Source: Paragonimus westermani (Eukaryota; Platyhelminthes; Trematoda; Plagiorchiida; Troglotrematidae). From it: DNA of 64,000 bases. Location: contig QNGE01001015.1 in assembly GCA_008508345.1 (NCBI GenBank), forward strand, positions 8,125 through 72,124, given 5' to 3'. A model generated the notes under the pieces. The model was given only the letters and a program-made list of their open reading frames with translations. It ran no database searches and was not told where the DNA came from. Position 1 is the first letter of the stretch; each line of letters starts with the position of its first letter. Positions 36,401 through 45,244 of this stretch are shown here, piece by piece. Both the position numbers and the translations under genes were made by a program.

Positions 36401-38651
36401 GGCTTGCGTACAGCAGCCCACAGAATGCACAAGAAGCTGGTTACAATTAGTACTAGTGACTCTAGCCACACCTCTCATCATCACATATTCTAACATGTGC
36501 ATTCTCTCTTCTTGCTGACTCGACGGACCGCTTGGATCATCTGGTCTCAGGACATCTAACTGCGCTCATAGGCGCTGCTTGAACTTGCTTTTCGCGGTGT
36601 TTCAGACATCTTCAGTGAGAGTGAGTATGGCGTAAGACTTAATAGCCATCCACCCTCATATGCAGCTTCACGCTATACTTAGAGTAAAGCTATATAGTAC
36701 GGGGCGCTGCTACAAACTTTCATCAAGGCGTACACGGTTGCGTATAATCTTCATCAGTATGTGATCGCCTTCGGCCCCAATCTCGACCTTAGCTCCGACG
36801 AATCGAATATCTCACCCCCTGCTGTTGGTCACCGTAACGCATGCTTTCTTACCCCCTCAACGATCTCCCCATTATGGGGGTTGTATAACAAACCGAAATC
36901 GGCGGCAACGTTACGAGCAAGTTGTAATACTCTACGTTTCAACCACCTCGGGTGGCCTTCCTCAGGAGTGTTGTACTCGATTACAACACTCCTGAGGAGG
37001 GCCACCCGAGGTGGTTGAAACGTACAGTATTACAACTTGCTCGTAACGTTGTGTTATTCCCAATCTGTTTATCAATAACATGTTAAACACGACGCCCAAA
37101 CTATTCAACTTCATTCGTACTACATTTGGTGCGGATATCTTACGAAATCGGTGGCATCTATCCAAAAAACACTACAGTATTTAGAAGGTGAACTGCTTTC
37201 TCACATCCTTGTTCTTATCTGTATTCGTACTGACTGGCCGGTGAGGCAATCTCTCAAATATCTATGAATGGTTTTGGTGAATAGGTCCCTTTCGAATCAC
37301 ATTTTCACTCGTAGTCTCGATTGCTCCAAAATCAGCATTAGATCCTTAGCTACTCCAACAATTTATCAATCCTTTCGTTACTCAATTAAATTCCTCCATC
37401 CGCCATCAATTTTCGGCGTACACACGATAACATCAGCACATAGCCAAATCCAAGCCTTTCGATTATTCACACCGTTCACTGTCGTCATCATACGCCAAAC
37501 CTGTGCTTATGAAAAAATATGAATGGTACGCTCGCGCGTTCTTTCGTTCGCTGTGCATGCCGTTCAACTAAGATTAAAGTTGAACATCTCAACTACTAGA
37601 CTCACGCTTGGCTTTGACCTCCCAAACCCAGCCAATCAGGTAATGGATTGACATCCCGGTCGCTTTACCGTATCTGTCTGTGCTCACTGCTCCGCAGCAC
37701 CTTCCCAAACAGCTAGCTCGCCCGACCCTGTCTAGTTATCTGCTTCATCCCCATTTTCGTGCAAATTGCTACACAGTCAATGGGATGGGCGAGGTTGAGA
37801 ACGAGAGTGTACTATGACCACCTGTTCATTTCACCCGGTTCAAGATCCATCGTCAACATCTAGGGACATCAACTGTGCGAAAAGTGACCAGAATTATGTG
37901 AAACATGATCGACGGTGTACAAAACATGAAGCCAACAGCGAGAGGTGTAGAGTGCAGTCTGAATCTATAAGGTTTTCCAAAGCTGACTGGCAGAAACGTC
38001 TGTGTGAACTCGAAAACCGCGGTTGAATGCTTAGCGGTGATTAGTTGAAGTTAACTGGTCCTTCATTAGGGCTTCAGCTTTCTTTCCGTTTACACCGTAT
38101 CACATTCATTCAATGTTATCGTTTGCCAAACTCGGTGGATGCGTTAACCGTCGTTTATTCAGACACCTACACAATCCATTTCTCCCCCACTTCTATGTCA
38201 GAATAAGGTTACCGGGTTATTCGGAAGACGATTAAGTGAACAATATTTCGACAGTTTGCATAACTTTTTTTCATACATTCCAACGTATTCAAAGTGAGTA
38301 GACAATTACGTATGGCTGAAACTTCACTGTTCATGTATAAGTGATGTCCTTTCGGTTAGATTATTCTTCAGGGCTACTAGCTCGCTAATTTAAAAGATGG
38401 AGGCCAGTTGGTACGAGTCGTAGGGAATAAAGAACAAACCAGCATGTTCGGTTGTCGCCGAACCCTAGCAGCAGTAAGGCTTCCGACCATGTGCATCGTT
38501 CTTGTATGTATCTGACACTTGTATCTTATGTTCGTGTGGGGTTCACCCATTTGTTTATTACAGTTTAATGTGACTGTGACATTATTTCATTCTCTTTTGT
38601 TCACAGGAAAATGACACACTGGAGAAAGCCTACAAGGCGTTGGAAAGTTAA
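12332..38651 (+). CDS. KYAT3: Kynurenine aminotransferase / cysteine-S-conjugate beta-lyase (KYAT3-like), 11 exons
   Basis: Exons: 12332-12423, 15430-15481, 15839-15940, 16025-16330, 17252-17377, 20680-20800, 26766-26932, 28869-29055, 30521-30600, 35598-35684, 38607-38651. All introns are GT...AG and every junction keeps the frame, giving 447 residues from the ATG at 12353. Family knowledge: a homodimeric PLP enzyme that transaminates kynurenine to kynurenic acid, acts on glutamine and other amino acids, and cleaves cysteine S-conjugates. Visible in the product: NLGQGFPD (residues 38-45), GAYGALF (128-134), EPSFDCY (151-157), NTPHNPLGK with Asn215, SDEVYEW with Asp243 and Tyr246, GSAGKTFSVTGWK with the Schiff-base Lys277, and YLRFCFF with Arg428, which binds the substrate carboxylate. 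The C-terminal part (YDFKF, RFCFFK...TL) is closer to animal KYAT3 than KYAT1. One insertion of about 21 residues lies near residues 92-115. The enzyme is expected in the cytosol from this ATG, or in mitochondria if an upstream exon adds a presequence. Confidence 0.93.
13410..13600 (-). repeat. tRNA-derived SINE, family B, copy 1
   Basis: On the minus strand a box-A-like ACTGGCACAGTGG (reverse complement of 13495-13509) is followed by a conserved body ending in CCACTGACGAG...CTAACA. The same body recurs at 14160, 31650 and 60440, which shows it is a dispersed element and not a tRNA gene. Confidence 0.5.
14160..14205 (-). repeat. SINE family B, short fragment
   Basis: Only the block TTGTTAGGACTCGTCAGTGG and its near flanks are shared with the copies at 13.4, 31.7 and 60.5 kb. 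Confidence 0.4.
14549..14932. other. Unrecognised open frames on both strands
   Basis: Frames of 127 and 100 codons (+) and 118 codons (-) overlap here inside KYAT intron 1. They match no family I know and could be a decayed element. The composition is richer in C and G than the flanks. Confidence 0.25.
15430..15481 (+). CDS. KYAT3: KYAT exon 2
   Basis: A 52-base exon between TTTATTTCAG and CAA|GTAAGT. Its first base completes Trp24. It then encodes VEINKAVAKYKPINLGQ (residues 25-41), the conserved VEF...NLGQ segment that leads into GFPD of the next exon. Its size makes it easy to miss. The phase (2 in, 0 out) matches both neighbours. Confidence 0.92.
15839..15940 (+). CDS. KYAT3: KYAT exon 3
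   Basis: 102 bases, phase 0 at both ends. The acceptor is TTTTCGTTACAG and the donor ATG|GTTAGC. It encodes residues 42-75, starting GFPD and ending HQYTRSM. This is the N-terminal segment that crosses the active-site entrance in this family (vertebrate equivalent: NQYTKTFGYP). Confidence 0.94.
16025..16330 (+). CDS. KYAT3: KYAT exon 4: start of the PLP-binding large domain
   Basis: 306 bases, phase 0 at both ends, residues 76-177. It contains VSIGAYGALFAA (125-136), the glycine-rich turn that contacts the cofactor phosphate, and DEVIIMEPSFDCYAPM (145-160), whose aromatic residues stack near the PLP ring. Between LAKLYTPFM and LDPMNEVIVS lies extra sequence absent from vertebrate KYAT1/3 (see findings). 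It is separated from exon 3 by the smallest intron of the gene (84 bp). Confidence 0.96.
16331..17251 (+). other. KYAT intron 4
   Basis: A 0.9-kb intron with no repeat or exon that I recognise. Confidence 0.7.
17252..17377 (+). CDS. KYAT3: KYAT exon 5: NTPxNPxGK motif
   Basis: 126 bases, phase 0 at both ends, residues 178-219. The acceptor at CCCTTGCTCAG|CCCATTGAC was chosen over two nearer AGs (17262 and 17267) because only it keeps the frame from exon 4. It encodes DDWKWDPQEL and LNTPHNPLGK. Asn215 corresponds to the family Asn that hydrogen-bonds the PLP O3'. The donor is AAG|GTGAGC. Confidence 0.94.
17700..17925 (-). repeat. tRNA-derived SINE, family C
   Basis: On the minus strand the sequence starts like a tRNA. 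A perfect box-A form TGGCTCAGTCGG (reverse complement of 17901-17912) is followed by a stem-loop-like CACGGGATTCCCAATCCC and a box-B-like CGCTTCGAGCATC (reverse complement of 17857-17869). The acceptor ends do not pair well, and no 3' tRNA end follows. I therefore call it SINE or pseudo-tRNA. Confidence 0.5.
18360..19200 (-). mobile_element. Penelope-like retroelement remnant: RT C-terminus plus GIY-YIG endonuclease
   Basis: On the minus strand, 19200 down to 18729 encodes the post-palm RT region seen in Penelope-like elements: LDPMNRLNFKISF, CRKQTCTGQYLNFHSFVPI, YKGDLVRNSFYRAGRICS and GNGYPPAFVEKF. A broken stretch follows with an LPHKGDG motif (family: LPFKGD). About 18590-18450 then encodes a GIY-YIG-like domain: YIIYDFSCEYRATYISGTEQ, followed by QLRNRVNEHIPVW. 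Known Penelope-like elements carry exactly this RT-then-GIY-YIG order. The longest unbroken frame is 18729-19079 (116 codons). Frame changes between the two domains show it is dead. It lies antisense in KYAT intron 5. Confidence 0.75.
19255..19375 (-). pseudogene. Possible retrotransposon gag fragment
   Basis: On the minus strand a short stretch reads RLLFNDLKLGDKRPQ. After a one-base frame change it reads MLLQEIEQLLSGP. This resembles the capsid segment of Gypsy-type gag proteins (LLNDLRLGDRKPSQLLxEM). No protease or zinc knuckle is seen next to it. It sits just upstream of the Penelope-like remnant, so a mosaic of two insertions is likely. Confidence 0.35.
20340..20402 (+). mobile_element. 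LINE 3' tail with TGATGA tract
   Basis: The block TAATGTATTGCTATCCGTGATGATGATGATGA matches the end of the LINE 3' UTR seen in reverse at 62.58-62.64 kb. Only this tail is recognisable here. Confidence 0.5.
20680..20800 (+). CDS. KYAT3: KYAT exon 6: SDEVY motif
   Basis: 121 bases, acceptor TCCGTTTAG, donor ATTG|GTGAGA, leaving phase 1. Residues 220-259 read VFDLEELQSIADLCIKHN through VCVSDEVYEWLVF. Asp243 is the acidic residue that pairs with the PLP pyridine nitrogen and Tyr246 the one that contacts O3'. The exon ends just before the substrate loop 'HIKI-A'. Confidence 0.95.
21958..22157 (-). repeat. Repeat family H, copy 1 (hammerhead-like core)
   Basis: Read on the minus strand, the core is GAGGAAGGCCACCCGAGGTGG followed by CTGAAACGTAGAGTATTGCAAC. 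Then come AACGTTGTGTTATTC and a tail with TTAAACACGA and ATTCGTACTAAATTTGG. The left part of the core (CTGA) is lost. Directly after it on the + strand, 22134-22157 repeats the GTTGTGTTATTCTCGATCTG block in inverted orientation. Confidence 0.75.
22356..22447 (-). repeat. Repeat family H, copy 2 (best hammerhead-like core)
   Basis: On the minus strand it reads CTTCTGAGGAAGGCCACC-CGA-GGTGGTTGAAACG (hyphens mark the hairpin). This has the CUGAnGA box, a G/C-rich hairpin and GAAAC in the spacing expected of a hammerhead ribozyme stem II core. The cleavage-side helix is not convincingly paired. Confidence 0.75.
23150..23210 (+). mobile_element. LINE 3' tail with ATGATG tract
   Basis: The block GTGAACCACTGATGTTTTGCTGTCTATGATGATGATGATGG matches the end of the LINE 3' UTR at 62.58-62.65 kb (opposite strand). 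Confidence 0.6.
23361..23452 (-). repeat. Repeat family H, copy 3
   Basis: On the minus strand it reads CTCCTGAGGGAGGCCACCCAAGGTGGTTGAAAAG followed by TAGAGTATTACAAC and AACGTTGTG. Both core boxes carry changes (CTGAGGGA; GAAAAG), so this copy is a weaker match to a hammerhead. Confidence 0.7.
23622..23729 (+). repeat. Repeat family H, copy 4 (tail only)
   Basis: Here the family runs on the + strand. It starts at ACTTGCTCCTAACGTTGTG and continues through TTATCAATAACATGTTAAACACGAC to the GTACTAAAATTGG region. The hammerhead-like core is missing. Confidence 0.7.
26766..26932 (+). CDS. KYAT3: KYAT exon 7: Schiff-base lysine
   Basis: 167 bases. CC at its start completes Ala260. It encodes SLPGMWPRTLTIGSAGKTF and SVTGWKLGW. 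Lys277, in GSAGKTFS, is the catalytic lysine that forms the internal aldimine with PLP. The segment continues through HQQNTVYTCPTPMQ (302-315), close to the KYAT3 form of this helix start. The donor is CAA|GTAGGT. The acceptor CATCAAAG has no ideal pyrimidine tract immediately next to it but is the only one in phase. Confidence 0.95.
26933..28868 (+). other. KYAT intron 7
   Basis: A 1.9-kb intron. The part at 27431-27760 is unusually C/G-rich and open in several frames (107 codons + and 88 codons -), without known motifs. A (CT)n tract lies at 28070-28090. Confidence 0.7.
28071..28090 (+). repeat. (CT)n microsatellite
   Basis: A run of CT dinucleotides within KYAT intron 7. Confidence 0.9.
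28869..29055 (+). CDS. KYAT3: KYAT exon 8: small domain
   Basis: 187 bases, acceptor TTCCTTCTTCAG, donor ATAC|GTAAGT, residues 316-377 plus one base of Arg378. It starts EAVAHSLELEL, runs through PQSYFQEM and KRLNQLGMQAIRPTGGYFLF, and ends ADISKI. The PTGGYFLFADIS segment is the conserved strand of the C-terminal domain. Confidence 0.95.
29056..30520 (+). other. KYAT intron 8
   Basis: A 1.5-kb intron. I see no exon or repeat in it that I can support. Confidence 0.65.
30521..30600 (+). CDS. KYAT3: KYAT exon 9
   Basis: 80 bases, acceptor TTTCATTCAATTAG, donor AAA|GTAAGT. GC completes Arg378. Residues 379-404 read VPLDELETDPSVPYDFKFNN then WLIQRK. This matches the family segment '(E)PYDYKFVKWM', in the KYAT3-like form. 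Confidence 0.93.
31650..31870 (-). repeat. SINE family B, copy 3
   Basis: It shares the blocks TTCTTGTTAGAGCTCGCCAG, GTTGACCATTGTG and GTTACCCGACCG in the same order as the copy at 13.4 kb. This copy is diverged. Confidence 0.45.
33770..34870 (+). mobile_element. Broken LINE reverse transcriptase, second family, sense in KYAT intron 9
   Basis: Segments of one RT protein appear in order across frames. These are NHRGIGLICLQS near 33835, a CEEQADFALSVVAL-like stretch near 33915, LLELHRSHRRLTIIVLLHFRG and FDLIDRAAL near 33975-34065 (palm motif A; family: FLDFRGAFDSIDR), and VGEGVSESFIDILRTIF near 34080. They continue with VEKFVYSGGCVSSG near 34265, FDEVTHRLAA and RMAFANLYYV near 34312, and FRLPDWGPKD with WLKTLFDVAKS near 34740-34815 (C-terminal region). 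Many stops and shifts interrupt it. It is related to, but clearly diverged from, the LINE at 2.3-5.2 kb. Confidence 0.8.
35598..35684 (+). CDS. KYAT3: KYAT exon 10: substrate-binding arginine
   Basis: 87 bases, phase 0 at both ends, acceptor CTTATTTGCAG, donor AAA|GTGAAT. It encodes GVATIPMSVFYSDENK and YLRFCFFK. Arg428 is the family residue that binds the alpha-carboxylate of the amino-acid substrate. Read-through past the donor stays open for some codons, but the homology stops exactly at FCFFK. Confidence 0.94.
36907..37050. repeat. Near-perfect palindrome of two family H repeats
   Basis: The 69-base arm 36907-36975 is the reverse complement of 36982-37050 apart from a few changes (for example TACTCTACG against its partner TACAGTAT). 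The spacer is only six bases. The arms are family H copies 5 (minus orientation) and 6 (plus orientation), joined head to head at the end with AGGAGTGTTGTA. Confidence 0.9.
36982..37155 (+). repeat. Repeat family H, copy 6
   Basis: The + strand reads CTCCTGAGGAGGGCCACC-CGA-GGTGGTTGAAACG (hyphens mark the hairpin), then TACAGTATTACAAC, AACGTTGTGTTATTCCC, and the tail TTATCAATAACATGTTAAACACGAC up to the ACTACATTTGGTGCGGATATC block. It is the most complete copy together with copy 1. Confidence 0.75.
38607..38651 (+). CDS. KYAT3: KYAT exon 11: C-terminus and stop
   Basis: 45 bases after CTTTTGTTCACAG, encoding ENDTLEKAYKALES and TAA. It matches the final helix of KYAT3-type enzymes (KxDSTLxxAxEIF). 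No AATAAA hexamer is seen nearby. An AATAAG at 38692-38697 is a possible variant poly(A) signal. Confidence 0.88.
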   Translation, partial: ENDTLEKAYKALES

Positions 38652-41600
38652 CTGAAGACCCACTGGATTTGTTCAGGGACGTTAGAAATGCAATAAGGAT
38701 CCGGCTCATTCTCTGTGTTCTACTCCCTGTAATTTTTTGAGGATTGAAAAATTTACGATTTTATTCTACGTTTCAGGCTACTTCCTCTCATGATGATGTT
38801 TCTGTGGAAAAACCCAATCGATTATTTTCGAGTTGGGTAAGAAAGACGGACTTTCATAGTACCAAATTTAGCGAACTTAGATAAAAGGTATAAAAGTTCG
38901 ATCAGCGAATTTCTACCATTTCTTTATCGGCTTGGCACCGTCCACCCATCACACAATCATAAAGTAACTCATCGCTCACAATGTAAGATTGTTGGGTCAT
39001 AATCGCACCCTCCGACCAGTGTGAACTGCGTCGCTGATTCATAACCGATTGCCATCCACTCAACAGTTCAGGATGCATATCAGTCAGTCTATCCAAGTGA
39101 TTCGACTTCATCTAACACTGCCCCACATACAGCGCATCATTGCCCCCTTCATTCGTGTTTCCGTGCGCCTTTTTGTCAACAACACGCGCTGGAAACCTGG
39201 ATTGAATCCCTACGCCACTTGTGTGTGTTGTAACAGTGTTATTCAGGATGCGGAAAAGTTATTAAGCTCACCTGTTGTATGATGTAAGGTAGATTTTTTC
39301 TATTTTATTGTCCTCGGGAGACTCAGCCTTCTTTTTTGGGGTTGATAACTTCCACCGGTTATTCACGAAAGTGCATCTTTTTTGTCCATATTTAACGTTT
39401 TTTGTGCAACTTTGACACTTTCCTGCACGTCGTACACTAACGATTTATCAAAACCGATCACGTTTGCCATCACCACAACTCGATAAGGCGTACCTAAAAG
39501 TAAAGTTACATTACGCAAGCTTCTCGGAATGCGATCGTGTGTGGATAAGCCACCTTGTGGTTGCGTGCGGTGCTGAGTATGTCTGAGTGAGTTTCGGGCA
39601 ACTTCGATCACGTACACTCGTTATCGGTGTTTCGTGCTTGGTCTGTGAATTTTTCGGAGAGACTTTCTTGCACCCCACATACATAATTGCGATCCGACAG
39701 ATTGGTACTTCTCAGATTACGTCACTTTTTTTAATCCCCGTGACCACTAATAAACAAGTAGGCAAACGTAGAAACGGACACTTCTCATTCATCACTGTGG
39801 AATCCCGGTTTGCGTAACATCGATCGAGCAGCCCACAGACCTCAGATGACATTGTTGAAAATGTGTATTCTGAGGGAATAAAATTCGTCGTCTGCTTTCA
39901 GTCGCACACACGGGATGACACCAGCGATTAAGCAACGATAGTATTAGAATGCAAATGTTCGATTGTGAGATCCGAGAGTTGGTTAGCTCAGTCTTTCGGG
40001 TTTTATAGATTGAATCGGTTGGGCTACGCGCTAACAGCACCGATTAAGTGGCATGTCGCATAGTTCCTAAAGATTCTGGAATCGATTGATGAAAGGTTCG
40101 AATTGTACAATCCACATTTCTGAGTATGGGACTGATGTTACTTTTCCGTAGTTTAACTGCTGTTGACCGTGTCCGTCTCTAAGGCTAAACCTCTTTTGAT
40201 TTTGAGAGTCGCATTGGGTTGTAAATGTTACTTTTGTTCGGCTGAGTTGTCTATGGAATAAATGTAATTACTGAAGCTATCCATTCAAAGTCGTAAGGGT
40301 GTTGTTCCGCATGTTCTGCTCTTCTCGCCTTATGTTAATTGTTTCGGTTTGGTTATGTGAAGTTTGCTACTCTTCTCTCAATCCCTAAACCACGATCGTT
40401 CAACCTTTTTGTGCTTTTCTGTACATTAAGCTTCAATATCAGACACTGGTGTGTTGGTGTCCATGACCTGGAAAACTATGGTCATCGATCTGTTAATTCC
40501 CTTTCGACTGGTATCTCAGTTTATCACATGGTAGCAATCTCTTTTTCCAGAATGAATCTGGAAAAACTTTTCATCAGTCATCATTTCAGTGTTGGTTTAC
40601 GCTGAGGAGCAATTCCGAGCATAGAACGCTTGTGTCCATAGCAATATACCTCCCGATGGCATGTGCTAACCGAATAGATACCTCTCTGGTGTGGCTATTG
40701 TAATTTGTTGATAATATATAGTTAGGTTAACCCCATCTGTCCAAACCGTTTACATAAGAGTTTCGTTGGCGCTAATAGCTGTTTTCATATTCGCTGGTTT
40801 AGTTTCATTTTAGATTATTTTTATAGGAAGATTTCTCTATCGTGAGCTGTTTCACCCAGACTTCAGTCACTTTTACTGGCAGCGCAGTTTTTGTTTACTG
40901 CCACAACACGCATTCAAGTCGTTCATAGTCGATGCGTATATTCGGTCGCGTGCCCGGGTTAGTGTCAGCGGATAAGAACCAACTAGATTAGGAGGTTGAT
41001 CTTGGTTGTGGGGATCAGACATGTTCACCATCGAAATCCTGAAACTGGTGGTTAATCCATGAGTCAATGGTAGTAGTCCTTTGTTTGTCGTGTCGTACAA
41101 ATTACCGAGCCACAAACGATGACCTTGAATTGTCATTGATGGTAGTGTATCAGGGGTAGGCTCTGATGCTGCCACGTACCTGTGATAAGAAGTGTAATCC
41201 CCAGTTTCAAATGGGATGGATGGAAATTATCTTCTGAATGCCGAACATCGCTATCAGGATGATTGCACCTGGAAAATAAAATCCGAACTGTGAGCGGAAG
41301 AAAAACGGTATCAGATTTGATCTTCATTCTTCCTTGGTTGTCGCTGCTCCACAGACGACTCGACATCGATCTTCACGTCACAATGCTGTTTGCCGTTTCC
41401 TTTCAGTTGCCAGATGAGTCACGAGGATTCTAGCCCAAGGGATGAGTATAACCTACAATTTCTAACTTGTTATTGATTGATTTAATTTACCGTTATCAAG
41501 TCGTCGATTGGCCACCTCGTGTTTCACACCAGTTAGCTAGTGATTAGGCTACTAGTGCACAGAGTAATAAACGATAGATTAGTGTTCTCAGTACGTGGGA

Positions 41601-44600
41601 GAAGTATCTGAGAGCGTTCACCAAATTATCAGAAAACAGATGGTGTTTTTCAAGAGGAGTGCTAGTTATCTTTGTTCACAAAAGGTGGGTGGTGCCCTTG
41701 CTCAAGAATAACCAAACTATGGTTTGAATAAGCCCCTAGCCAAGGAAACACGAACGGATTGGGGAAGACAACGTATGCTTCCAGCAGCGTTCGGAAATCA
41801 GAATACTTCAACCTGATCTGAGACCGACGAGAACCAGGGCAAGAAAGATGGACTCGTGCCTCTCCGGCGGTAATCGAAAACCCGTCGAGCCTTAGGATGT
41901 TTCAACTAACAGTCGTTAGGTTTCAATTAGAACTACCTTAAAGGTTGGAATGTTTAAGAAAGTGCAAACATCTGCTGCGTACCGAAGAGGCCGGGAAACA
42001 ATTCATATCGGTCCTACAGCAAGCGTAGATAGAAACTCACAGCTACTGCATGTTCGGTTACCACCAGAGTGCATTTATCTGTTGGATTGATGACCTTTTC
42101 ACCACCTAGCCTCTGAGCGATTTACCGATGGCGGTCGCTGCTGTTTATAAAAGTCTGCGAGGTTCTCGCCTACTTGGTTGTGGTTGTATATTTGCAAGGA
42201 GCAAGCATCTTGTCTTCCGTTGTGAAATGATTCTCATGCACTCTAGAGAGTTGGACAGAACAGCAAAGGAAATTAATGCGCACAATCTAACACTTCTGTA
42301 TTTTATCAAATGCTCATTATAAGCCAAGAGACCAACAGATGAAACAGGAAATCTACCATGAACAGAATTCTATCATTTGCTGATCGGTCATAATTGTTGT
42401 TAGCATGACAGAACTTGACCAGTAAACGACTCCTTCTGAAAACAGATTTGGACACTAAAGTCCCAGCGCAACTATCCCAATATGACGCGCCAATCGGAAA
42501 TTATCAGTGTTATTCATTTGGTGATTGCTGTCGAAAATAGCTTTCCAGATGGCACGATAACAAGCTAAGTATGCGAACGGAACCAACCTTACGGAAGGCA
42601 GACTAACAAAATATAATCAACCGAACCTTACGAATCGGACTCTATTCTCTACCATTTTTGCCACGCTTGCTCGCTATAATCGACTATTAGGTTCGTCGTA
42701 GGAATAGGTGAAGTACATCCGAAAAGCCCATACATCGTGCACCTTATTACTGGTCTGTTTTGCATTTAATCCGGGGAGCCATTACTCAAACTAATTACTT
42801 GCGTCACAGACTCAGGCCACACCCAACGCCTTCGGGCCGTTGTAGTTCCCTTCGGATGTACCGGCAACCCTCGGTGAACACCAACCTCCGACTGAACGAT
42901 TCTGTCCTGGTCGCGCTGATTTCGTCACCGAGCAACTCTCTAATTACTTGACTAAAACACTTCTATGGTCATACGGATCAAGTGGTACCATTTGATCACA
43001 ACAGAATCTGTCCTGTCTAACGACTGTGTTCAAAATTGACAGGCCTGCTAAAACAGGCGTGTGAACATCTTGTCTCATTGTGGTCATTGATCGATCAGGA
43101 TTCACCACACTCCAATTAGATCGGTACAACTGTTTCTGTCGCGTTGTGATGTGCATGCTGTACGCCCGGAATCTAATGCATGCGCCCACGTTTCCACTGG
43201 AATCCTAAGTTGAACGTCTTGCGCTAACTCACTTCACAGACGATACCATTAGTCAGGTCATCAGGCCGAAACCCGTGTCTGATCAATCAAATCAACCAAG
43301 TTCCGCTGAGCACCTGTAAGCAATCGAGAGATTGGAGCGCGAACACATCGTTGCGCATCACATAGAAATAAGTGCTCGCATGCGCACAATTCGGAAAGCC
43401 AACGTATACAAAAACGCCACCATAATAGTCGCTGTTGTGACGGTCGGGATACTCTGTGTAGTCATAATTCTGTGTTTGTAGTTTGTGTCTGGCCTTGAGG
43501 GTTGCAATGATCATGTTGTCCGAGTGTAATGTGGTTCGTAAAAGTTTGTTCAGTAGTATAAGAATCAAGGAAATCCTGTTGTACCACATCTTTGTGACGT
43601 CTAGCTTCTTTGGCAATTCGGTCCATTTGGTGTCTGTTTGGGGTGGTGCCCAAAAGGAACACATGCTGCACCCGCAGATCTGTCCAACAAGTCTTGTTGG
43701 CCCATAGTTTGCGGATCACATCCCTTCAGTTCGCTGAGCGAATGAGCAATAAAATGTCCACAGGTGGGGTTTAACTAGCTGAACACCGTTCCGACTGATT
43801 ATGTACCAGTGGGAAGTCACGGTCTCTCACTGATTCATCTCAGATAGAATGGCCTTTGTGAAGAAGACAGATCCTGCCCACTAAATCCATCTGAGCTGGG
43901 AAAACAAACGTTTGTATTCCTATAACGTGATATGCTCGAAATGGGGTTGGGAATAGACCTTTATGTTGGATGAGTGGCACCATGTAATCAGTTTTCGGAT
44001 TGGGTCCGTGACTTTTGAACATTGCATCATTCAGTTTACTCAGTGCTTTCCACTGCTGTTGGAAGGTGGCAGTGGTTAGAGCACTCTAGTCCGCCACATT
44101 GCTTGGTTCGAGATAAAGACAGAAACTTCCACCGATTATAAACCATAAATAGAGTAACCCACAGATCGTGAGCGCACATGGAGAATATGGTCTACAAATT
44201 GGACGCATTTGAATTATGCGGATCAAGTAACGAGTTATACGAATGTGTATTTGTATTCTCTCAGGAGCTGACCATTGGTTCGCTTTCATGAGACACTGAA
44301 TAGCTGGAGTTCTGTTCCGTGTGATTTCCGCGTGACGTGTTTCTTGTACGATGCTCTTTTAAATAAGACCCCGTCGTCCAAACCACTTTCATCTGCAGTG
44401 CACAGAGACGGGACTCTTCTGTATGTGAACGAAGAACGTAGGTCACATCTGTTTGCTGTTGTAAACCATGCTGAGACATAGAACGAGACTGCTGCGCTAG
44501 GATGACGGCTGTGTACTGCAGGCCAAAATGCTGAACCTAACCCGAATTCGCTTGCACGAATTGCAATTTACATTTGGAAACTCACTGACTCATGTTTATT

Positions 44601-45244
44601 GCTTGAATTTTACTACATATTGGCGCTAAAATGTGTCGTTTTTTTAGCAGAACTGATTTTATCATATGCGGCATCATCTAACCCAACCACTTCGCCCTAC
44701 CACATATCGGATTCCGTTTTTGACTATATTTAATCTGTGAGAAGACGATCGATTGAGTCATGAGAATACGAAGTGATAAGCAATTTTTGGCGTCTGATCA
44801 GGAAGCTAAGCTGGCAGTGGACAGACCGTTGGTCTGAAGAAGGTTCGGGTTATGTAGAATTTAACGGAGAATCTCAGCAACAGTTAGGGGAGACGAGGAA
44901 ACTGGTACATCCGAATTTATCGCTTGAGTGCATGTCACCAGTCAATGCTATATCACATCATTATTGTGGTGAGCGGTAGCCCAGGTTACAGAATTTTCTG
45001 GTGGTGTTCACTGCCGTCATAACTGAACAAATAAGTAGCAGTAATTGAAGCAGTTTTCAGCAAACTTAATAGACTCCATCAAATCCAGTTAGAGATATTT
45101 GAACTATTGTCTGAGAACAACAGAATCATTTCCGTGTTCCTTCTCGAAATCATCGAGCAGTCACACTATCAAAAACGGATAAACAGGTCGTTCGCGCCGA
45201 AGCTCAACTATCATGCAACCGTAAATAGTAGAGCTTGCCTTAGA
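38652..45244. other. No recognised gene downstream of KYAT
   Basis: Several minus-strand frames of 60-125 codons occur (39363-39617, 40873-41175, 42944-43189, 43287-43664, 43840-44022). I checked them as possible exons of a convergent gene. Some have plausible AG/GT borders, but none carries a recognisable domain and they do not join into a known protein. One tRNA-like SINE lies at 44060-44130. Confidence 0.4.
44060..44130 (+). repeat. tRNA-like SINE head
   Basis: A box-A-like TGGCAGTGGTTAGAGCA (44067-44083) is followed by a box-B-like GCTTGGTTCGAGATA (44101-44115). The spacing and boxes resemble a tRNA, but there is no paired acceptor stem. Confidence 0.4.

Larger units (their letters stand above)
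35685..38606 (+). other. KYAT intron 10
   Basis: A 2.9-kb intron. It holds the palindromic pair of family H repeats (36906-37155). Open frames at 36123-36471 (-) overlap two by two without known domains. Confidence 0.7.

Noticed and set aside
36123..36471. Two overlapping minus-strand frames in KYAT intron 10 as a membrane-protein gene
   Set aside because: The hydrophobic start looks suggestive, but there is a frame break between the two and no known domain.
43840..44092. Minus-strand frame with a protein-like look as a coding exon
   Set aside because: Its start runs into the tRNA-like SINE at 44.06-44.13 kb, so the open frame is probably part of a repeat.
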